From: Paracoccaceae bacterium
Lineage (GTDB): Bacteria > Pseudomonadota > Alphaproteobacteria > Rhodobacterales > Rhodobacteraceae
Direction: 5' to 3'
Assembly: GCA_027492585.1 (NCBI GenBank)
Contig: JAPUEK010000089.1
Location: forward strand, 1 to 64,000
DNA length: 64,000 nucleotides
Position numbers and translations under genes: made by a program. Shown here piece after piece: positions 1-9,500 of this stretch. The notes below the pieces were generated by a model that had not been told where the DNA came from, ran no database searches, and was given only the letters and a program-made list of their open reading frames with translations. Each line of letters starts with the position of its first letter. The stretch's first letter is position 1.

Positions 1-40
<40 letters not shown>

Positions 41-66
41 CCCGCCACGGGACCGGCGGCTTCCAA

Positions 67-588
67 TCAATGCACCAGGGCGAGGCCGCGATGGGTTAAG
101 CGGGGGGCCATATGCTCCTCCCGTTCCGGCAGGATCGTGGCCAGCGACAGTCCAGTGCGGATCAGCGTCGAATCGAGCCGCCCGCAGGTCACTTCCGCCA
201 CCAGTTCGCGCGCCTCCGCCGTCCGGTCGCGGCGCATGGCCTGAAGCATCCGCATCAGGCTCGCCTCTTCCGGGGTGACGAAGCCGCGGCAGGTCGGGCA
301 GAGCGGATTGGCATGACGGAAGGCCACCGGACGGGCGCGGCGCATCGCCTGCACCACGGTCAGCAGCGCCATGGCCCGACGCGGTCCGCTCGTTTCCCCC
401 CAGCGTTCGGCGGCGATGGCAAAGCCCATCTGCCAGGATTGCGACTCGGGTTCGGAGAAGCTGTTCAGGAAGTGGCGCAGCACGGCAAGAAGCCCGCGCT
501 CCATCTCGTCCAGCCCGAGCGTTTCGATCGGCAGCGCATCCTCTGTGGGCCGGTGCGGCTCCGGCGATTTGCGGGCGGTGGTCTGCAT
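67..588 (-). CDS. Small Cys-motif protein, paralogue A (unknown function)
   Basis: A 173-residue protein that I do not recognise as a named family. The ATG at 588 is chosen because GGGGAG lies six bases upstream; the longer reading from 699 has a low-complexity Arg/Pro leader. The body is predicted helical (GLDEMERGLLAVLRHFL) and carries N-P-L-C-P-T-C-R, then a T-P-E-E-A-S-L-M-R-M-L segment and a third Cys (V-T-C-G-R-L-D). The same order of motifs occurs in the divergent gene at 840-1319, so the two are paralogues. The three Cys suggest metal binding or redox sensing, but this is inference. No signal peptide or membrane segment is seen in the 173-residue form. A MarR regulator lies just beyond the partner gene. 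Confidence 0.7.
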   Translation of the reverse strand: MQTTARKSPEPHRPTEDALPIETLGLDEMERGLLAVLRHFLNSFSEPESQSWQMGFAIAAERWGETSGPRRAMALLTVVQAMRRARPVAFRHANPLCPTCRGFVTPEEASLMRMLQAMRRDRTAEARELVAEVTCGRLDSTLIRTGLSLATILPEREEHMAPRLTHRGLALVH

Positions 589-839
589 CTGGGCTCCCCG
601 AGGGTAAGGGCCGGCCTGTCCCGGTCTGACATCTGGCGACGGCTGGACGAGGATGCCTACTAAAAGCATCAGGAAATAGCAAGGCGCCGGGCTTGACATA
701 TCCGATTATTTTAGTAGGTATTTGTCACCCAGACAGCGGCGCAGGGCGGCAGACCCGGACCGAGGCCGAGGCAGCGTTTCATCAAGCGCCGCGCACCGCC
801 TTTCCTCTCGGTGCGCGGCCGTTACTCGGGAAAGACCCC
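589..839. promoter_or_regulatory. Divergent promoter region with a 10-bp inverted repeat
   Basis: This 251-bp region separates the two divergent Cys-motif paralogues. It contains a perfect 10-bp inverted repeat, CCTACTAAAA (656-665) and TTTTAGTAGG (709-718), with 43 bp between the arms. A consensus -35 box TTGACA (693-698) on the plus strand lies between the arms, and the expected -10 position falls on the right arm (around 715-721, AGGTAT-like, weak). A dimeric regulator bound at both arms would therefore cover the promoter. The MarR protein at 1388-1870 is the nearest candidate; that link is inference. Confidence 0.5.
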
Positions 840-1319
840 ATGTCGGACATGAACGCCCGCGCCGCCGCAAACCGTCTCTGCGGCATCCCCGGACCGCGGG
901 AAGAGCTGCTTTCCGCGACGGAATTCGACAGGTTCGAACTGGGTGCGCTTGAAATCATGCGGCTGACCTTCGCCGCGATGGAACAGAACCAGCCGCGCTA
1001 TGCGCCGCAGGCCGAAGAAATTGCAGCGACCCGTTTCGGACGGGCGCGGGCGGCGCTGATCGTGTCGGGTCTGACGGCCTTCGTGCAGGTCATGGCGGTC
1101 TCGCGTTCCGAAAGGTTCCGCTATTCCAATCCGTTCTGTGATGGTTGCGCGGCCATCCTGACCCAGGACGAAGCGAATTTCCTGCGGATTCTCCACCATG
1201 TCCGCCGGGGGCAGCGGGGTCGGGCCATGACCCATGCGCTCATGCTCTGCGATGCGCGGCCGGTCGGGCCGGTGCTGGACGCGGCCGGAGATCTCTCGGA
1301 CATGACGGCGGGGCTCTGA
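840..1319 (+). CDS. Small Cys-motif protein, paralogue B (unknown function)
   Basis: A 159-residue protein starting MSDMNARAAAN at 840, with GGGAAAG nine bases upstream. It aligns along its length with the product of the divergent gene at 67-588: an N-terminal helical stretch, R-Y-S-N-P-F-C-D-G-C, L-T-Q-D-E-A-N-F-L-R-I-L-H-H, then R-R-G-Q-R-G-R-A-M and a third Cys in L-M-L-C-D-A-R-P. CxxC plus a downstream Cys is the only likely ligand set. No transmembrane or signal segment is visible. It reads toward the MarR gene, which follows after 68 bp on the same strand and may be co-transcribed. Function unknown; a cytoplasmic sensor or small regulatory protein is possible. Confidence 0.75.
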   Translation: MSDMNARAAANRLCGIPGPREELLSATEFDRFELGALEIMRLTFAAMEQNQPRYAPQAEEIAATRFGRARAALIVSGLTAFVQVMAVSRSERFRYSNPFCDGCAAILTQDEANFLRILHHVRRGQRGRAMTHALMLCDARPVGPVLDAAGDLSDMTAGL

Positions 1320-1387
1320 CCCCAAGCCGCTGGCCGGATCGGTTTTGACAGGCTAAGCAGGGCTATCCGTGTCCTTCGGGGGTAGCC

Positions 1388-1870
1388 TTGTCCAGTTCTT
1401 CTGCCACTTTGCGGCCCGCTTCGCCCGAGTTCCATGACGATGACAGCCGGATTGCCCATAACCGCGTCTGGTTCAACCTTCAGCGGATCGAGCGCAGCAT
1501 GGCGCCGCGCATCTCCCGTGCGCTGAAGGCGGAGGGGATCGAAGATCCGATCTGGTATGAGATCCTGATCGAGGTGGAGCGCGCCGGTGCCGAAGGTCTC
1601 CAGATGGCAGAGCTGGAACGGCGGCTTTTCGTCGCGCAATATGCCCTGTCGCGCCATGTCACCCGGTTGGAGGGCGCGGGTCTTCTGCGGCGCGAGAAGA
1701 TGCGTGGTGCCGGGCGGGCGCAGCGGCTGTTCCTGACCGAGAGCGCGATTGGCCTGCACGACCGGATCTGGCCGACCTATATGGCGGCGATACAGGCGGA
1801 AATCGCCCCGCGACTGAGCGTCGAAGAAGCCTATGCGCTTTGCCGGTTGCTGATCCGGCTTTACCCTTGA
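1388..1870 (+). CDS. MarR-family transcriptional regulator
   Basis: A 160-residue winged-helix regulator. The start is a TTG with GGGGG about six bases upstream; no ATG occurs in frame until residue 38, inside the domain, so TTG is well supported. The N-terminal dimerisation helix (RVWFNLQRIERSMAPRI) is followed by the helix-turn-helix (LQMAELERRLFVAQYALSRHVTRLE) and the wing (GLLRREKMRGAGRAQRLFLTE). MarR proteins bind palindromes as dimers and often respond to aromatic acids or oxidants. The ligand here is unknown. The inverted repeat at 656-718, upstream of its neighbour, is a plausible target. A hairpin repeat follows the stop codon. Confidence 0.85.
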   Translation: MSSSSATLRPASPEFHDDDSRIAHNRVWFNLQRIERSMAPRISRALKAEGIEDPIWYEILIEVERAGAEGLQMAELERRLFVAQYALSRHVTRLEGAGLLRREKMRGAGRAQRLFLTESAIGLHDRIWPTYMAAIQAEIAPRLSVEEAYALCRLLIRLYP

Positions 1871-1896
1871 GCCTTGGGGTGTTGTGCCCCTTGCGG

Positions 1897-1963
1897 GCGC
1901 CGGAGGGGTTTTGCACCCCTCCGGACCTCCCCGCAGGATATTTGGGGCAAGATGAAAGGGGAG
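1897..1963. repeat. Intergenic hairpin repeat, copy A (probable bidirectional terminator)
   Basis: A perfect 9-bp stem CCGGAGGGG (1900-1908) / CCCCTCCGG (1916-1924) with loop TTTTGCA is followed by the tail ACCTCCCCGCAGGATATTT (1925-1943) and then GCAAGATGAAAGGGG. A nearly identical copy lies inverted at 54590-54645, and looser relatives are at 19853 and 43605. It sits between the convergent MarR and DUF900 genes. Confidence 0.75.
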
Positions 1964-2002
1964 CAGAGTCCCGGAGGATTGCCGCCTCCGGCCTGGCATG
2001 AT

Positions 2003-3121
2003 CTAGCGCGGCGGATGCGGAATGTAGCGCGGCCCGATGGGCGCTATGGGCGAGATGATCACCTGTGTCGCATTCTGCACGGTTAGAATGACACCGGGCA
2101 ACAGGCCGATGCGCGCCACCCTTTCCCGCTCGAAAGCGCCTTCGAGGTCGGTGATCCGTTCCAGTAGGGCAATGAGCGCCGGGGATTCGCCGACGGTGAA
2201 ATGCCCTGGGCCTTTGGCGAACGCCCGCACGTCATAATAGGTCACATCCAGATCGGCGACCTTCGAGACATCGGAGAGCGAGCCGAGACGCTCTGCCTGC
2301 CCGGTCAGCTTGGCGGAAATCTTCAGGATCTTGTCGCGGTCGGAACCGAAGATGACGAAGGGCTGCGGCAGCTTGCCCATGGATCTCGCCTGTTCGCGGA
2401 AGACATCCACGTCGATGTCGGGCGAGATCAGGATCACCCCGGAGATCCGCGCCAGCCCCCTGGACCCGCCGCGGATCGAGGCCTGGCGCAGCGTCTCCAT
2501 CGTCAGCGCCGAGCCCATGGAATGGGCGACGACAAGGATGCGCGTCGCCCCGGCCGCCGCCACCTGATCGAGCAGGGTCTCCAGCCCGTCACGCGCGAAC
2601 AGCGCCGAGTCGCGGTCATAGACATAGCCGAGCGGAATAGCGGCCGAGGGCCAGGAATAATGGATGATGGTCCCCGGCAGATCGAGGTCATGGGAGAATT
2701 GCGCGATCCGGTAGAGGCCTTCGGTGAAATTGTTGTTGAAGCCGTGAATGAAGATCACCGCTTCGCCGCCATGGGCGCGCAGGGAGGCTTTCAGGTCGCT
2801 GCGGAAGGGCGCGTCGGCGGGATAGCGCTCTTCCTCGGTGGCCAGGAAATCGCGTTTCGGGTCGGCGCCGCTGAGCCGTGCGGGATAGTTGATTTCGCCA
2901 ACCTTGCGGACCGGCGGGACGGAGACCTCATAGCGGGCGAAGGCCACGGTCTCGGAGCGCTTGGTCCCGAACTTCCCCTCCTCATCCACGGCGCGCGTGG
3001 TTCCGACGAAAATCTCCTCCACCGAGCCGACCCTGGCGGCGGTGGGATCGACGATCATCTCGCCGCGCGGGGAGCAGGCCAGAAGGAGGGTCAGGGCGAT
3101 AAGGAGAACATGACGCGGCAC
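2003..3121 (-). CDS. Alpha/beta-hydrolase lipoprotein (DUF900 family)
   Basis: A 372-residue protein with a lipoprotein signal (hydrophobic LLIALTLLLACS, lipobox Cys at residue 16), so it is probably anchored to a membrane facing the periplasm. The hydrolase core shows the oxyanion strand AVIFIHGFNNNF, the nucleophile elbow A-H-S-M-G-S-A and a DIDVDVF acidic segment. This matches the DUF900/COG4782 esterase-like family. Substrate unknown. The gene stands alone: it converges with the MarR gene across repeat copy A, and hslU lies upstream on the same strand after 77 bp. Confidence 0.85.
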   Translation of the reverse strand: MPRHVLLIALTLLLACSPRGEMIVDPTAARVGSVEEIFVGTTRAVDEEGKFGTKRSETVAFARYEVSVPPVRKVGEINYPARLSGADPKRDFLATEEERYPADAPFRSDLKASLRAHGGEAVIFIHGFNNNFTEGLYRIAQFSHDLDLPGTIIHYSWPSAAIPLGYVYDRDSALFARDGLETLLDQVAAAGATRILVVAHSMGSALTMETLRQASIRGGSRGLARISGVILISPDIDVDVFREQARSMGKLPQPFVIFGSDRDKILKISAKLTGQAERLGSLSDVSKVADLDVTYYDVRAFAKGPGHFTVGESPALIALLERITDLEGAFERERVARIGLLPGVILTVQNATQVIISPIAPIGPRYIPHPPR

Positions 3122-3198
3122 AGGGCGATCCCGAACAGTTGCGGCGCAGGGTCGCAGCCCCTCCGGTTCAGGTCAAGGCACGGGATGCATTCCCGTCT

Positions 3199-4497
3199 TC
3201 ACAGGACGTAACGGGAAATGTCAGTGGAGCGCGCCAAGGCGCCCAGATTGGCCTCGACGAAGGCGGCATCGACCGTCACCGCATCGCCGGAACGGTCGGG
3301 GGCGGTGAAGGACAGTTCCTCGAACACCCGCTCCATCACCGTGTAAAGCCGCCGCGCGCCGATGTTTTCCACCGACTTGTTGACCTCGGCGGCGATGCGG
3401 GCGAGGGCGGCGATCCCGTCCTCGGTGAAGGCCACCAGCACATCCTCCGTCGCCATCAGCCCGGCGTATTGGCGGGTCAGCGCATTGTCCGTCTCGGTCA
3501 GGATGCGGACGAAATCCTCTTCGGTCAGGGGGGCAAGCTCCACCCGGATCGGCAGGCGACCCTGAAGCTCCGGCAGAAGGTCGGAAGGCTTGGCGATATG
3601 GAAGGCACCCGAGGCGATGAAAAGGATATGGTCGGTCTTCACCGGGCCGTATTTCGTGGAAACCGTCGTCCCCTCGATCAGCGGCAGCAGGTCGCGCTGC
3701 ACCCCCTCGCGCGAGACATCGGCGCCACGGGCATCGCTGCGGGCGCAGATCTTGTCGATTTCGTCCAGAAAGACGATGCCGTTTTCCTGAACGGCCTCAA
3801 GCGCTGCCAGCTTCACTGCCTCGTCGTCCAGAAGCTTGTCGGCCTCCTGCCCCAGCAGAAGGTCATAGCTGTCGGCCACCGTCACCTTCTTGCGGGTGGA
3901 TCGCCCGCCGAAGGCCTTGAACAGATCCTGCAAGCCCTGCATCTGGGTTTCCATGCCGGGCGCCATCGGGAACATCCCCATGGGCGAGGCGGCTTCCTGC
4001 ACCTCGATCTCGATGACCGTGGAATCGAGTTCGCCGCGTTTCAGCTTGGCGCGGAAGAGATCGCGGGTCTGCTCGCGCGCATCCTTGCCGGCAAGCGCCT
4101 CGATCACGCGGTCCTCGGCGGCCTTGCGGGCGCGGGCGGCGACATCTTCGCGCATCCGGGCGCGGGTCTCGATCATCGCGGCATCGACCAGATCGCGGAT
4201 GATGCTGTCCACGTCGCGGCCGACATAGCCGACCTCGGTGAACTTCGTTGCCTCCACCTTCAGGAAGGGCGCGCGGGCAAGCTTGGCCAGACGGCGGGAG
4301 ATTTCGGTCTTGCCCACCCCGGTCGGCCCGATCATCAGGATGTTCTTCGGATAGACCTCATCGCGCAGGTCATCGGGCAGTTGCTTGCGCCGCCAGCGGT
4401 TGCGGAGCGCCACGGCCACCGCGCGCTTGGCCTCCCGCTGGCCGATGATATGGCGGTCGAGTTCCGAGACGATCTCGCGGGGGGTGAGGTTGGTCAT
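3199..4497 (-). CDS. hslU: ATP-dependent protease ATPase subunit HslU
   Basis: A 432-residue AAA+ unfoldase of the HslUV (ClpYQ) protease. It unfolds cytoplasmic substrates and feeds them to HslV. Walker A is GPTGVGKT (residues 57-64), Walker B is [11 protein letters not shown], and the C-terminal sensor region [12 protein letters not shown] plus the terminal DISRYVL tail, which docks into HslV, are intact. The ATG at 4497 ([10 protein letters not shown]) is preferred to an upstream GTG because GGAG lies just upstream and homologues begin there. Length is normal for the family. It follows hslV by 37 bp on the same strand, as one operon. Confidence 0.97.
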   Translation of the reverse strand: MTNLTPREIVSELDRHIIGQREAKRAVAVALRNRWRRKQLPDDLRDEVYPKNILMIGPTGVGKTEISRRLAKLARAPFLKVEATKFTEVGYVGRDVDSIIRDLVDAAMIETRARMREDVAARARKAAEDRVIEALAGKDAREQTRDLFRAKLKRGELDSTVIEIEVQEAASPMGMFPMAPGMETQMQGLQDLFKAFGGRSTRKKVTVADSYDLLLGQEADKLLDDEAVKLAALEAVQENGIVFLDEIDKICARSDARGADVSREGVQRDLLPLIEGTTVSTKYGPVKTDHILFIASGAFHIAKPSDLLPELQGRLPIRVELAPLTEEDFVRILTETDNALTRQYAGLMATEDVLVAFTEDGIAALARIAAEVNKSVENIGARRLYTVMERVFEELSFTAPDRSGDAVTVDAAFVEANLGALARSTDISRYVL

Positions 4498-4534
4498 GGG
4501 GGCTCCGGATGCGTTCACGGGGGATCGGGGCGCA

Positions 4535-5092
4535 TCAGGCCCCGATCTTCTCCACCGTCAGATTGCCGTTGGTATAGACGCAGATATCCGCCGCGATCGC
4601 CATGGCGCGGCGGGCGATCTCTTCGGCAGGCAGGTCGGTGGTCATCAGCCCGCGCGCGGCGGCGAGGGCGAAGTTGCCGCCCGAGCCGATGGCGGCCACG
4701 TCATGCTCCGGCTCCAGCACGTCGCCCGCGCCGGTGATGACGTAAAGATCGCGGCCATCGGTGACGATCAGCATGGCTTCCAGATTGCGGAGATATTTGT
4801 CCATCCGCCAGTCCTTCGCCAGATCGACGCAGGCGCGGGCAAGCTGACCGGGGGCGGATTCCAGCTTTTTCTCCAGCCGCTCCAGCAGGGTGAAGGCGTC
4901 GGCGGTAGAACCGGCAAAACCTGCGACGACCGCGTGGCCGCCGGGATTCAGGCGGCGCACCTTGCGGGCCGTCCCCTTGATCACCGTCTGGCCCAGCGAG
5001 ACCTGGCCATCGCCGGCCACAACCACTTCCCCCCCGCGCCGCACGGCAAGGATCGTGGTGCCATGCCAGCCGGGAAACTTTTCATCCGCCAT
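4535..5092 (-). CDS. hslV: ATP-dependent protease proteolytic subunit HslV
   Basis: A 185-residue proteasome-beta-like peptidase. The short propeptide [11 protein letters not shown] ends before Thr12, the N-terminal nucleophile of the mature enzyme ([10 protein letters not shown]), and [11 protein letters not shown] follows as in HslV. The ATG at 5092 is chosen over one 12 bases upstream because GGAGG sits five bases before it. It is first in the hslV-hslU operon, and it diverges from the gene at 5173 with about 80 bp between starts. Heat-shock control is usual for this pair, but I do not see a clear sigma-32 promoter. Confidence 0.97.
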   Translation of the reverse strand: MADEKFPGWHGTTILAVRRGGEVVVAGDGQVSLGQTVIKGTARKVRRLNPGGHAVVAGFAGSTADAFTLLERLEKKLESAPGQLARACVDLAKDWRMDKYLRNLEAMLIVTDGRDLYVITGAGDVLEPEHDVAAIGSGGNFALAAARGLMTTDLPAEEIARRAMAIAADICVYTNGNLTVEKIGA

Positions 5093-5172
5093 AGGTGCCT
5101 CCATCCGGTTTCCCCTATATGGTCGCAGCCGGGTTCCGGCACAAGCAGGCCGGGCGGCGCAGGGGTGGCGTG

Positions 5173-6057
5173 GTGAGCGGGGATCGGGTTCTGCATGTCT
5201 ATCTCGGCCCCTCCGGCCGGGCGCTCGTTGAAGCGCGCGCGCCGCGCATGGTGACGCGGGTGGTGGAGGCGGTCGAAGCGGCAGGATGGGAGATCCGCCT
5301 GATGCCGGACGAGGCGCGGGAGGGGATCGCGGGGCGCGAAGGCCATCACCTCGTGATCAACCAAGAGGTGCCGGGACCGCGTTGCGTCACCCTGCGGAAG
5401 ACCTATCTCGATCCGTTCTGGCGGTTGGAGGTCACCAATGACCGCTGGGATTGGGAGATTGCCGGTCAGGCCTTTGATCCGGCGGCGGTCGGGCAAAAGC
5501 CCGCGCAACAGTTCCAGAACTATTGGCGCAAGCGGCTCTTCGAGGGGCAGAGGATCGGCTCCGGCGGCGGGATTTTCGTGCCACTTCAGGGCAAGCTCTT
5601 GCAGCGCCGCCATTTTCAGGCGGCGAGTCCGGTGGAGATGCTGGCCGAAATCCGCGCCCATTGGCCGGATCGTCCGATACTTGCCACGCTCCATCCCGGC
5701 GAGAGCTATTCCGAAGAAGAACGGGCGGCGGTGCAGAAGCTGGTCGGGATTTCCGACCGCCCCTCGATGGAGCTTCTGGCGGGCTGCGATCTGGTGGTGA
5801 CGGAAAACTCCGGTGTGGCGGTGAAGGGCTTCTTTGCCGACAAGCCGGCTTTGCTTTTCGGGCGGATCGACTTTCACCATATCGCCGCCAGCGTGCCGCG
5901 CGACGGGCTGGCGCGGGCCTTGGCGGAGGCCGGTCGGCCGCAGGACTTCGCCGCCTATCTCCACTGGTTCCTGAAGGAGAATGCGCTGCTCTTCTGGGCG
6001 GAAAACCTGCGGGAGCGGATTCAGGCCCGGCTCAGGGCCTTGGGCTGGCCGATCTGA
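5173..6057 (+). CDS. Capsule-polysaccharide/glycosyltransferase-like protein
   Basis: About 294 residues, cytoplasmic, no signal or membrane segment. The C-terminal half resembles the GT-B-like fold of capsule export proteins of the KpsS/LipB type (Capsule_synth): [14 protein letters not shown], then [21 protein letters not shown] and [13 protein letters not shown]. In that group the H-P and E-N-S-G segments line the nucleotide-sugar site. The start is uncertain: GTG at 5173 has AGGGG seven bases upstream; GTG 5170 and ATG 5119 are alternatives. It stands alone and diverges from hslV, so no capsule operon supports a specific role. The assignment is by motif only. Confidence 0.6.
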   Translation: MSGDRVLHVYLGPSGRALVEARAPRMVTRVVEAVEAAGWEIRLMPDEAREGIAGREGHHLVINQEVPGPRCVTLRKTYLDPFWRLEVTNDRWDWEIAGQAFDPAAVGQKPAQQFQNYWRKRLFEGQRIGSGGGIFVPLQGKLLQRRHFQAASPVEMLAEIRAHWPDRPILATLHPGESYSEEERAAVQKLVGISDRPSMELLAGCDLVVTENSGVAVKGFFADKPALLFGRIDFHHIAASVPRDGLARALAEAGRPQDFAAYLHWFLKENALLFWAENLRERIQARLRALGWPI

Positions 6058-6064
6058 AATGGAA

Positions 6065-6088
6065 AAGGGCGCCACAACGGGCGCCCTT
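6065..6088. terminator. Bidirectional terminator between convergent genes
   Basis: A perfect 9-bp stem AAGGGCGCC (6065-6073) / GGCGCCCTT (6080-6088) with a 6-base loop lies between the convergent gene pair ending at 6057 and 6111. On the minus strand the stem runs into TTTT, a Rho-independent end for trxA. Confidence 0.8.
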
Positions 6089-6110
6089 CGACATTCTGGG
6101 AAAGACCGGC

Positions 6111-6437
6111 TCAGATAGCCGAGGAAATCCAGTTGGCAAGGGCCGCCTTCGGCGCCGCACCGACCTTGTTCGACACGACCTGACCGTCCTTGAAGAGGAA
6201 GAGCGACGGGATGCCGCGCACACCCAGAACCGCCGGGCTGTCGGGGTTTTCGTCCACGTTGACCTTCACGATCTTGACTTTGCCTGCATATTCGGCGGCC
6301 AGTTCTTCAAGCGCCGGGCCGATCTGGCGGCAGGGGCCGCACCATTCCGCCCAGAAATCCACGACGACGGGGATATCGGATTTACGCACTTCGGCATCGA
6401 AGGTGGCGTCGGTGACGGCGACGGTATTGGCACCCAT
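6111..6437 (-). CDS. trxA: Thioredoxin
   Basis: A 108-residue cytosolic thioredoxin that reduces protein disulfides using electrons from thioredoxin reductase. The active site W-C-G-P-C has Cys33 and Cys36, the cis-Pro is Pro77 in G-I-P-S-L-F, and length and fold elements ([22 protein letters not shown]) are canonical. It lies 84 bp downstream of addA on the same strand, an order seen in related genomes. The gap leaves room for its own promoter, and transcription ends at the hairpin at 6065-6088. Confidence 0.97.
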   Translation of the reverse strand: MGANTVAVTDATFDAEVRKSDIPVVVDFWAEWCGPCRQIGPALEELAAEYAGKVKIVKVNVDENPDSPAVLGVRGIPSLFLFKDGQVVSNKVGAAPKAALANWISSAI

Positions 6438-6520
6438 GGCGGGATCTCCTGAGGGAAGGGGTCGGTCAGAAAGCTATGTATCGGGGGGCGGAACGTCAAG
6501 GCCCCGAAGGGTCGCGGCGG

Positions 6521-9500
6521 TCAAGCTGTAGCGGCGCGCAGGAGCGCCTGCCTCACGATCTCGGGACTCAAGGGCATGAGCTGGCGCGTCGTGGTCCACA
6601 GGATTGCGGTCTCGATCCGCCGTCCGGGGTAGATCTGCGACAGGGCCTCGGCATAGGCGCCCATCTGCCGGAGGATGCCCTCGGGTGTCGCTGCGGCGGT
6701 GGCGGGAACGGTGGCATTGGACTTGAAATCCACCGCCAACAGGCGGTCGGGGGTGACGATCAGCCGGTCGATGCTGCCGAGAAGCACGCGGCTGCCGAGC
6801 CTTGCGGTGATCGCCACTTCGGCGAGGGTGCCGGGCGCGAAAAGCGTGGCAAGGGCCGGATCGCCGAGGATCGCCTGCGCCTCGGCCAGAAGGGCGGGGC
6901 GCAGGGCGGGATCGGGGATCAGCCGGGCGGCAAGAGCCTCCGGGTCCGGCGCGGTCGCCAGATGCTCCAGCAGCGCATGAAGGGCGGTGCCGCGCGCCTT
7001 GACGGCTTCTTCCGCCAGCGGGTCTTCTGGCGCGGCGGCCCCGGACCAGATCGCCTTGGCCCCGCCGAGGGCGGAGGGGGAGAGCGGCTTTTGCGGCCCG
7101 GCAACCTCGGGTGCGGGCTCGGGTGCGGGGCGGGTGGCCCAGAGGGGAAGGGCCGTGCGGGTTTCCGGTTTGGGCGCCACCCCGGGGCCAAGCGGTTCGG
7201 GCCAGTCGCCGAAGGAGGACAGAAGCCCGCCGCCGGGGCGGGGGGTGGCGCCGATGGCCTTCATCCCGGTCTCGACATGGCGATACCAGCACCATTCGGC
7301 CGGGTCCTTCGGCACGGGTTTCGTGCTCGGCCCGCGATCGAGCTTCGCCTCCCCCGCGCCGGCGACGATCAGCCAGCAGCGCGCGCGGGTCAGCGCGACG
7401 TAAAGGAGCCGCAGGCTTTCGCTTTCGCTTTCGCGCTTGCGGGCCTCGCGGGTGACGGCGATGGCGGGGGGGCTGTCTTCGGCGCCGGTCTTCCACACCG
7501 GCGCGCCTTCCGGCAGGCGGTAGATCTCCTGATGGTCGCGCGGCTTGCGGTCAGTGGTGTCGGGCAGGATCACCACCGGCGCCTCCAGCCCCTTGGCGCC
7601 ATGGACCGTCATCACCCGGATGCGCGCGCCTTCGCTGTCCATCTGGCGTTTCACCTCCACCTCGTCGGTTTCGAGCCAGATGAGGAAGCCGGTCAGGCTC
7701 GGCACGTCCTTCTGCTCATAGGCGAGCGCCTGGGAGAGGAATTCGTCGATGCCGTCTTCCGCCTCCGGGCCGAGGCGGGCGATCAGGCGGCGGCGGCCGT
7801 CATGGCGGGTCAGCGCGCGTTCCACGAGGTCGTAGGGCCGCAGGAAATCCGCCAGACGGCGGAGGTCGGTCAGCAGGGCGAGGGTCGCGGGCGGGCCGCC
7901 GCTATCCTGAAGCGCGTCCCAGAGGGTGCCGGGGCGGCCATGGGCGAGACGGAAGAGATCATCCTCAGACAGCCCGCAGAGGGGGGAGCGCAGGACGGCA
8001 GCAAGCGAAAGGTCATCCGCCGGGGTGGAGAGGAAGGAGAGGAGGGCGGTCAGATCCTTCACCGCCAGTTCCGCGCCAAGCTTCAGCCGGTCCGCCCCGG
8101 CGATGGGCAGGCCCGCCTGTTTGCAGGCCCGGATGATCTCGGCAAAGAGGGTGGAGCGGCGCTGCACGAGGATCAGCACATCACCCGCATGAAGCGCACG
8201 GTTGCCCTGATCGGTGGGGATCTGCGTCCCCGCGGCGATCATTGCCTTGATCTCTTCGGCGATCTGGCGCGCGAGGCGGGCATTGTGATGGGTTTCTGCC
8301 ACCAGATCGACGGGATCTTCCCAGTCGCCCTCCTCCTGCCCGTCGCTGGGTTCAACCAGCGGCCAAAGCTCCACCCGCCCCGGCAGGGCGGATTTGAAGG
8401 CGCGGTGATGCAGCCCGGTGCCGAGCGCCTTGGGATACTTGTCAGCGAAGGTCGCATCGACGAGCCGCAGGATGGCCTCGGAGGAGCGGAAGGAAAACTC
8501 CAGTTGCAGGGACTGGAACGCCTGCCCCGCCGCATCGAAATCGCCGCGGAAGCTGTCGTGCTTGGCATCGAAGGCGGCGACATCGGCGCCCTGGAAGGAA
8601 TAGATCGACTGCTTCTTGTCGCCGACGACGAAGAGAGTGCGCCCGCCGCTGCGGGTGCCTTCGCCGGCGGTGAATTCCGAGGTCAGAAGCTCGATCACCC
8701 GCCACTGGTCAGGGGAGGTGTCCTGCGCCTCGTCCACGAGCACATGGTCGATGCCGCCGTCGAGCCGGAACAGCACCCAGGCCGCGACGGAGGGATCGGT
8801 GAGCAAGGCCCTGGCGCGGGTGATGAGATCGTCGAAATCGAGCCAGCCGCGCGCGGTTTTCGCCTCTTCGTAAAGCGGCAGGAAGGTGGCGGCGAAGCGG
8901 TGGAGGAGCGCAGTCTTTTCCGCCGCCTGAAGGGCGGTGCGGCGGGGGCGGGCGGCTTCCACGCGGCGCATCAGCGCCTCAAGCGGCTCCATCAGCGCGC
9001 CGAGGCGGGCGCGGCTGTCCTTGGTGGGCAGGCTGCCGATCTTCGCGGCGAAGGGGGTCTGGGTCTTGGCGCCGGAAAGGAACAGATCCTCCAGCCGCAG
9101 GAGGTCGGCGAGGCCGGGGTCGGCAAGCGGCAGGAGCAACTGGAGCGCTGCGGCAAGCTTCTGATCGGTGCTGCTGCCGGCTTGCAGGGCCGGGATCACG
9201 GCGGCGAGCAGATCGGCTTCGGCGCCAAGGAAGACCGAGGCGAGGATGGTCCGGAGGGTTTCTCCTTCCGGCACGGCGAAAAGCGTGCGGCAGGCGGCCT
9301 CGTCCAGCGGCGGGGTGAAGGCGGCGCGCTGGGCGGCGACCTGTTCCAGAAGCGCGCTGAAATCCTCCCCGGTATAGGCGCGGGCAAGATCGGCCATCAA
9401 CTCGGGCGCGCGGCGGTCGGCCAGTTGCTCCACCAGCTCGCCGCGCAGAAGCCGGGCGGAGCGGTCGTCCAGCTCGGTGAAGCCGGGGGAGACATCGGCC

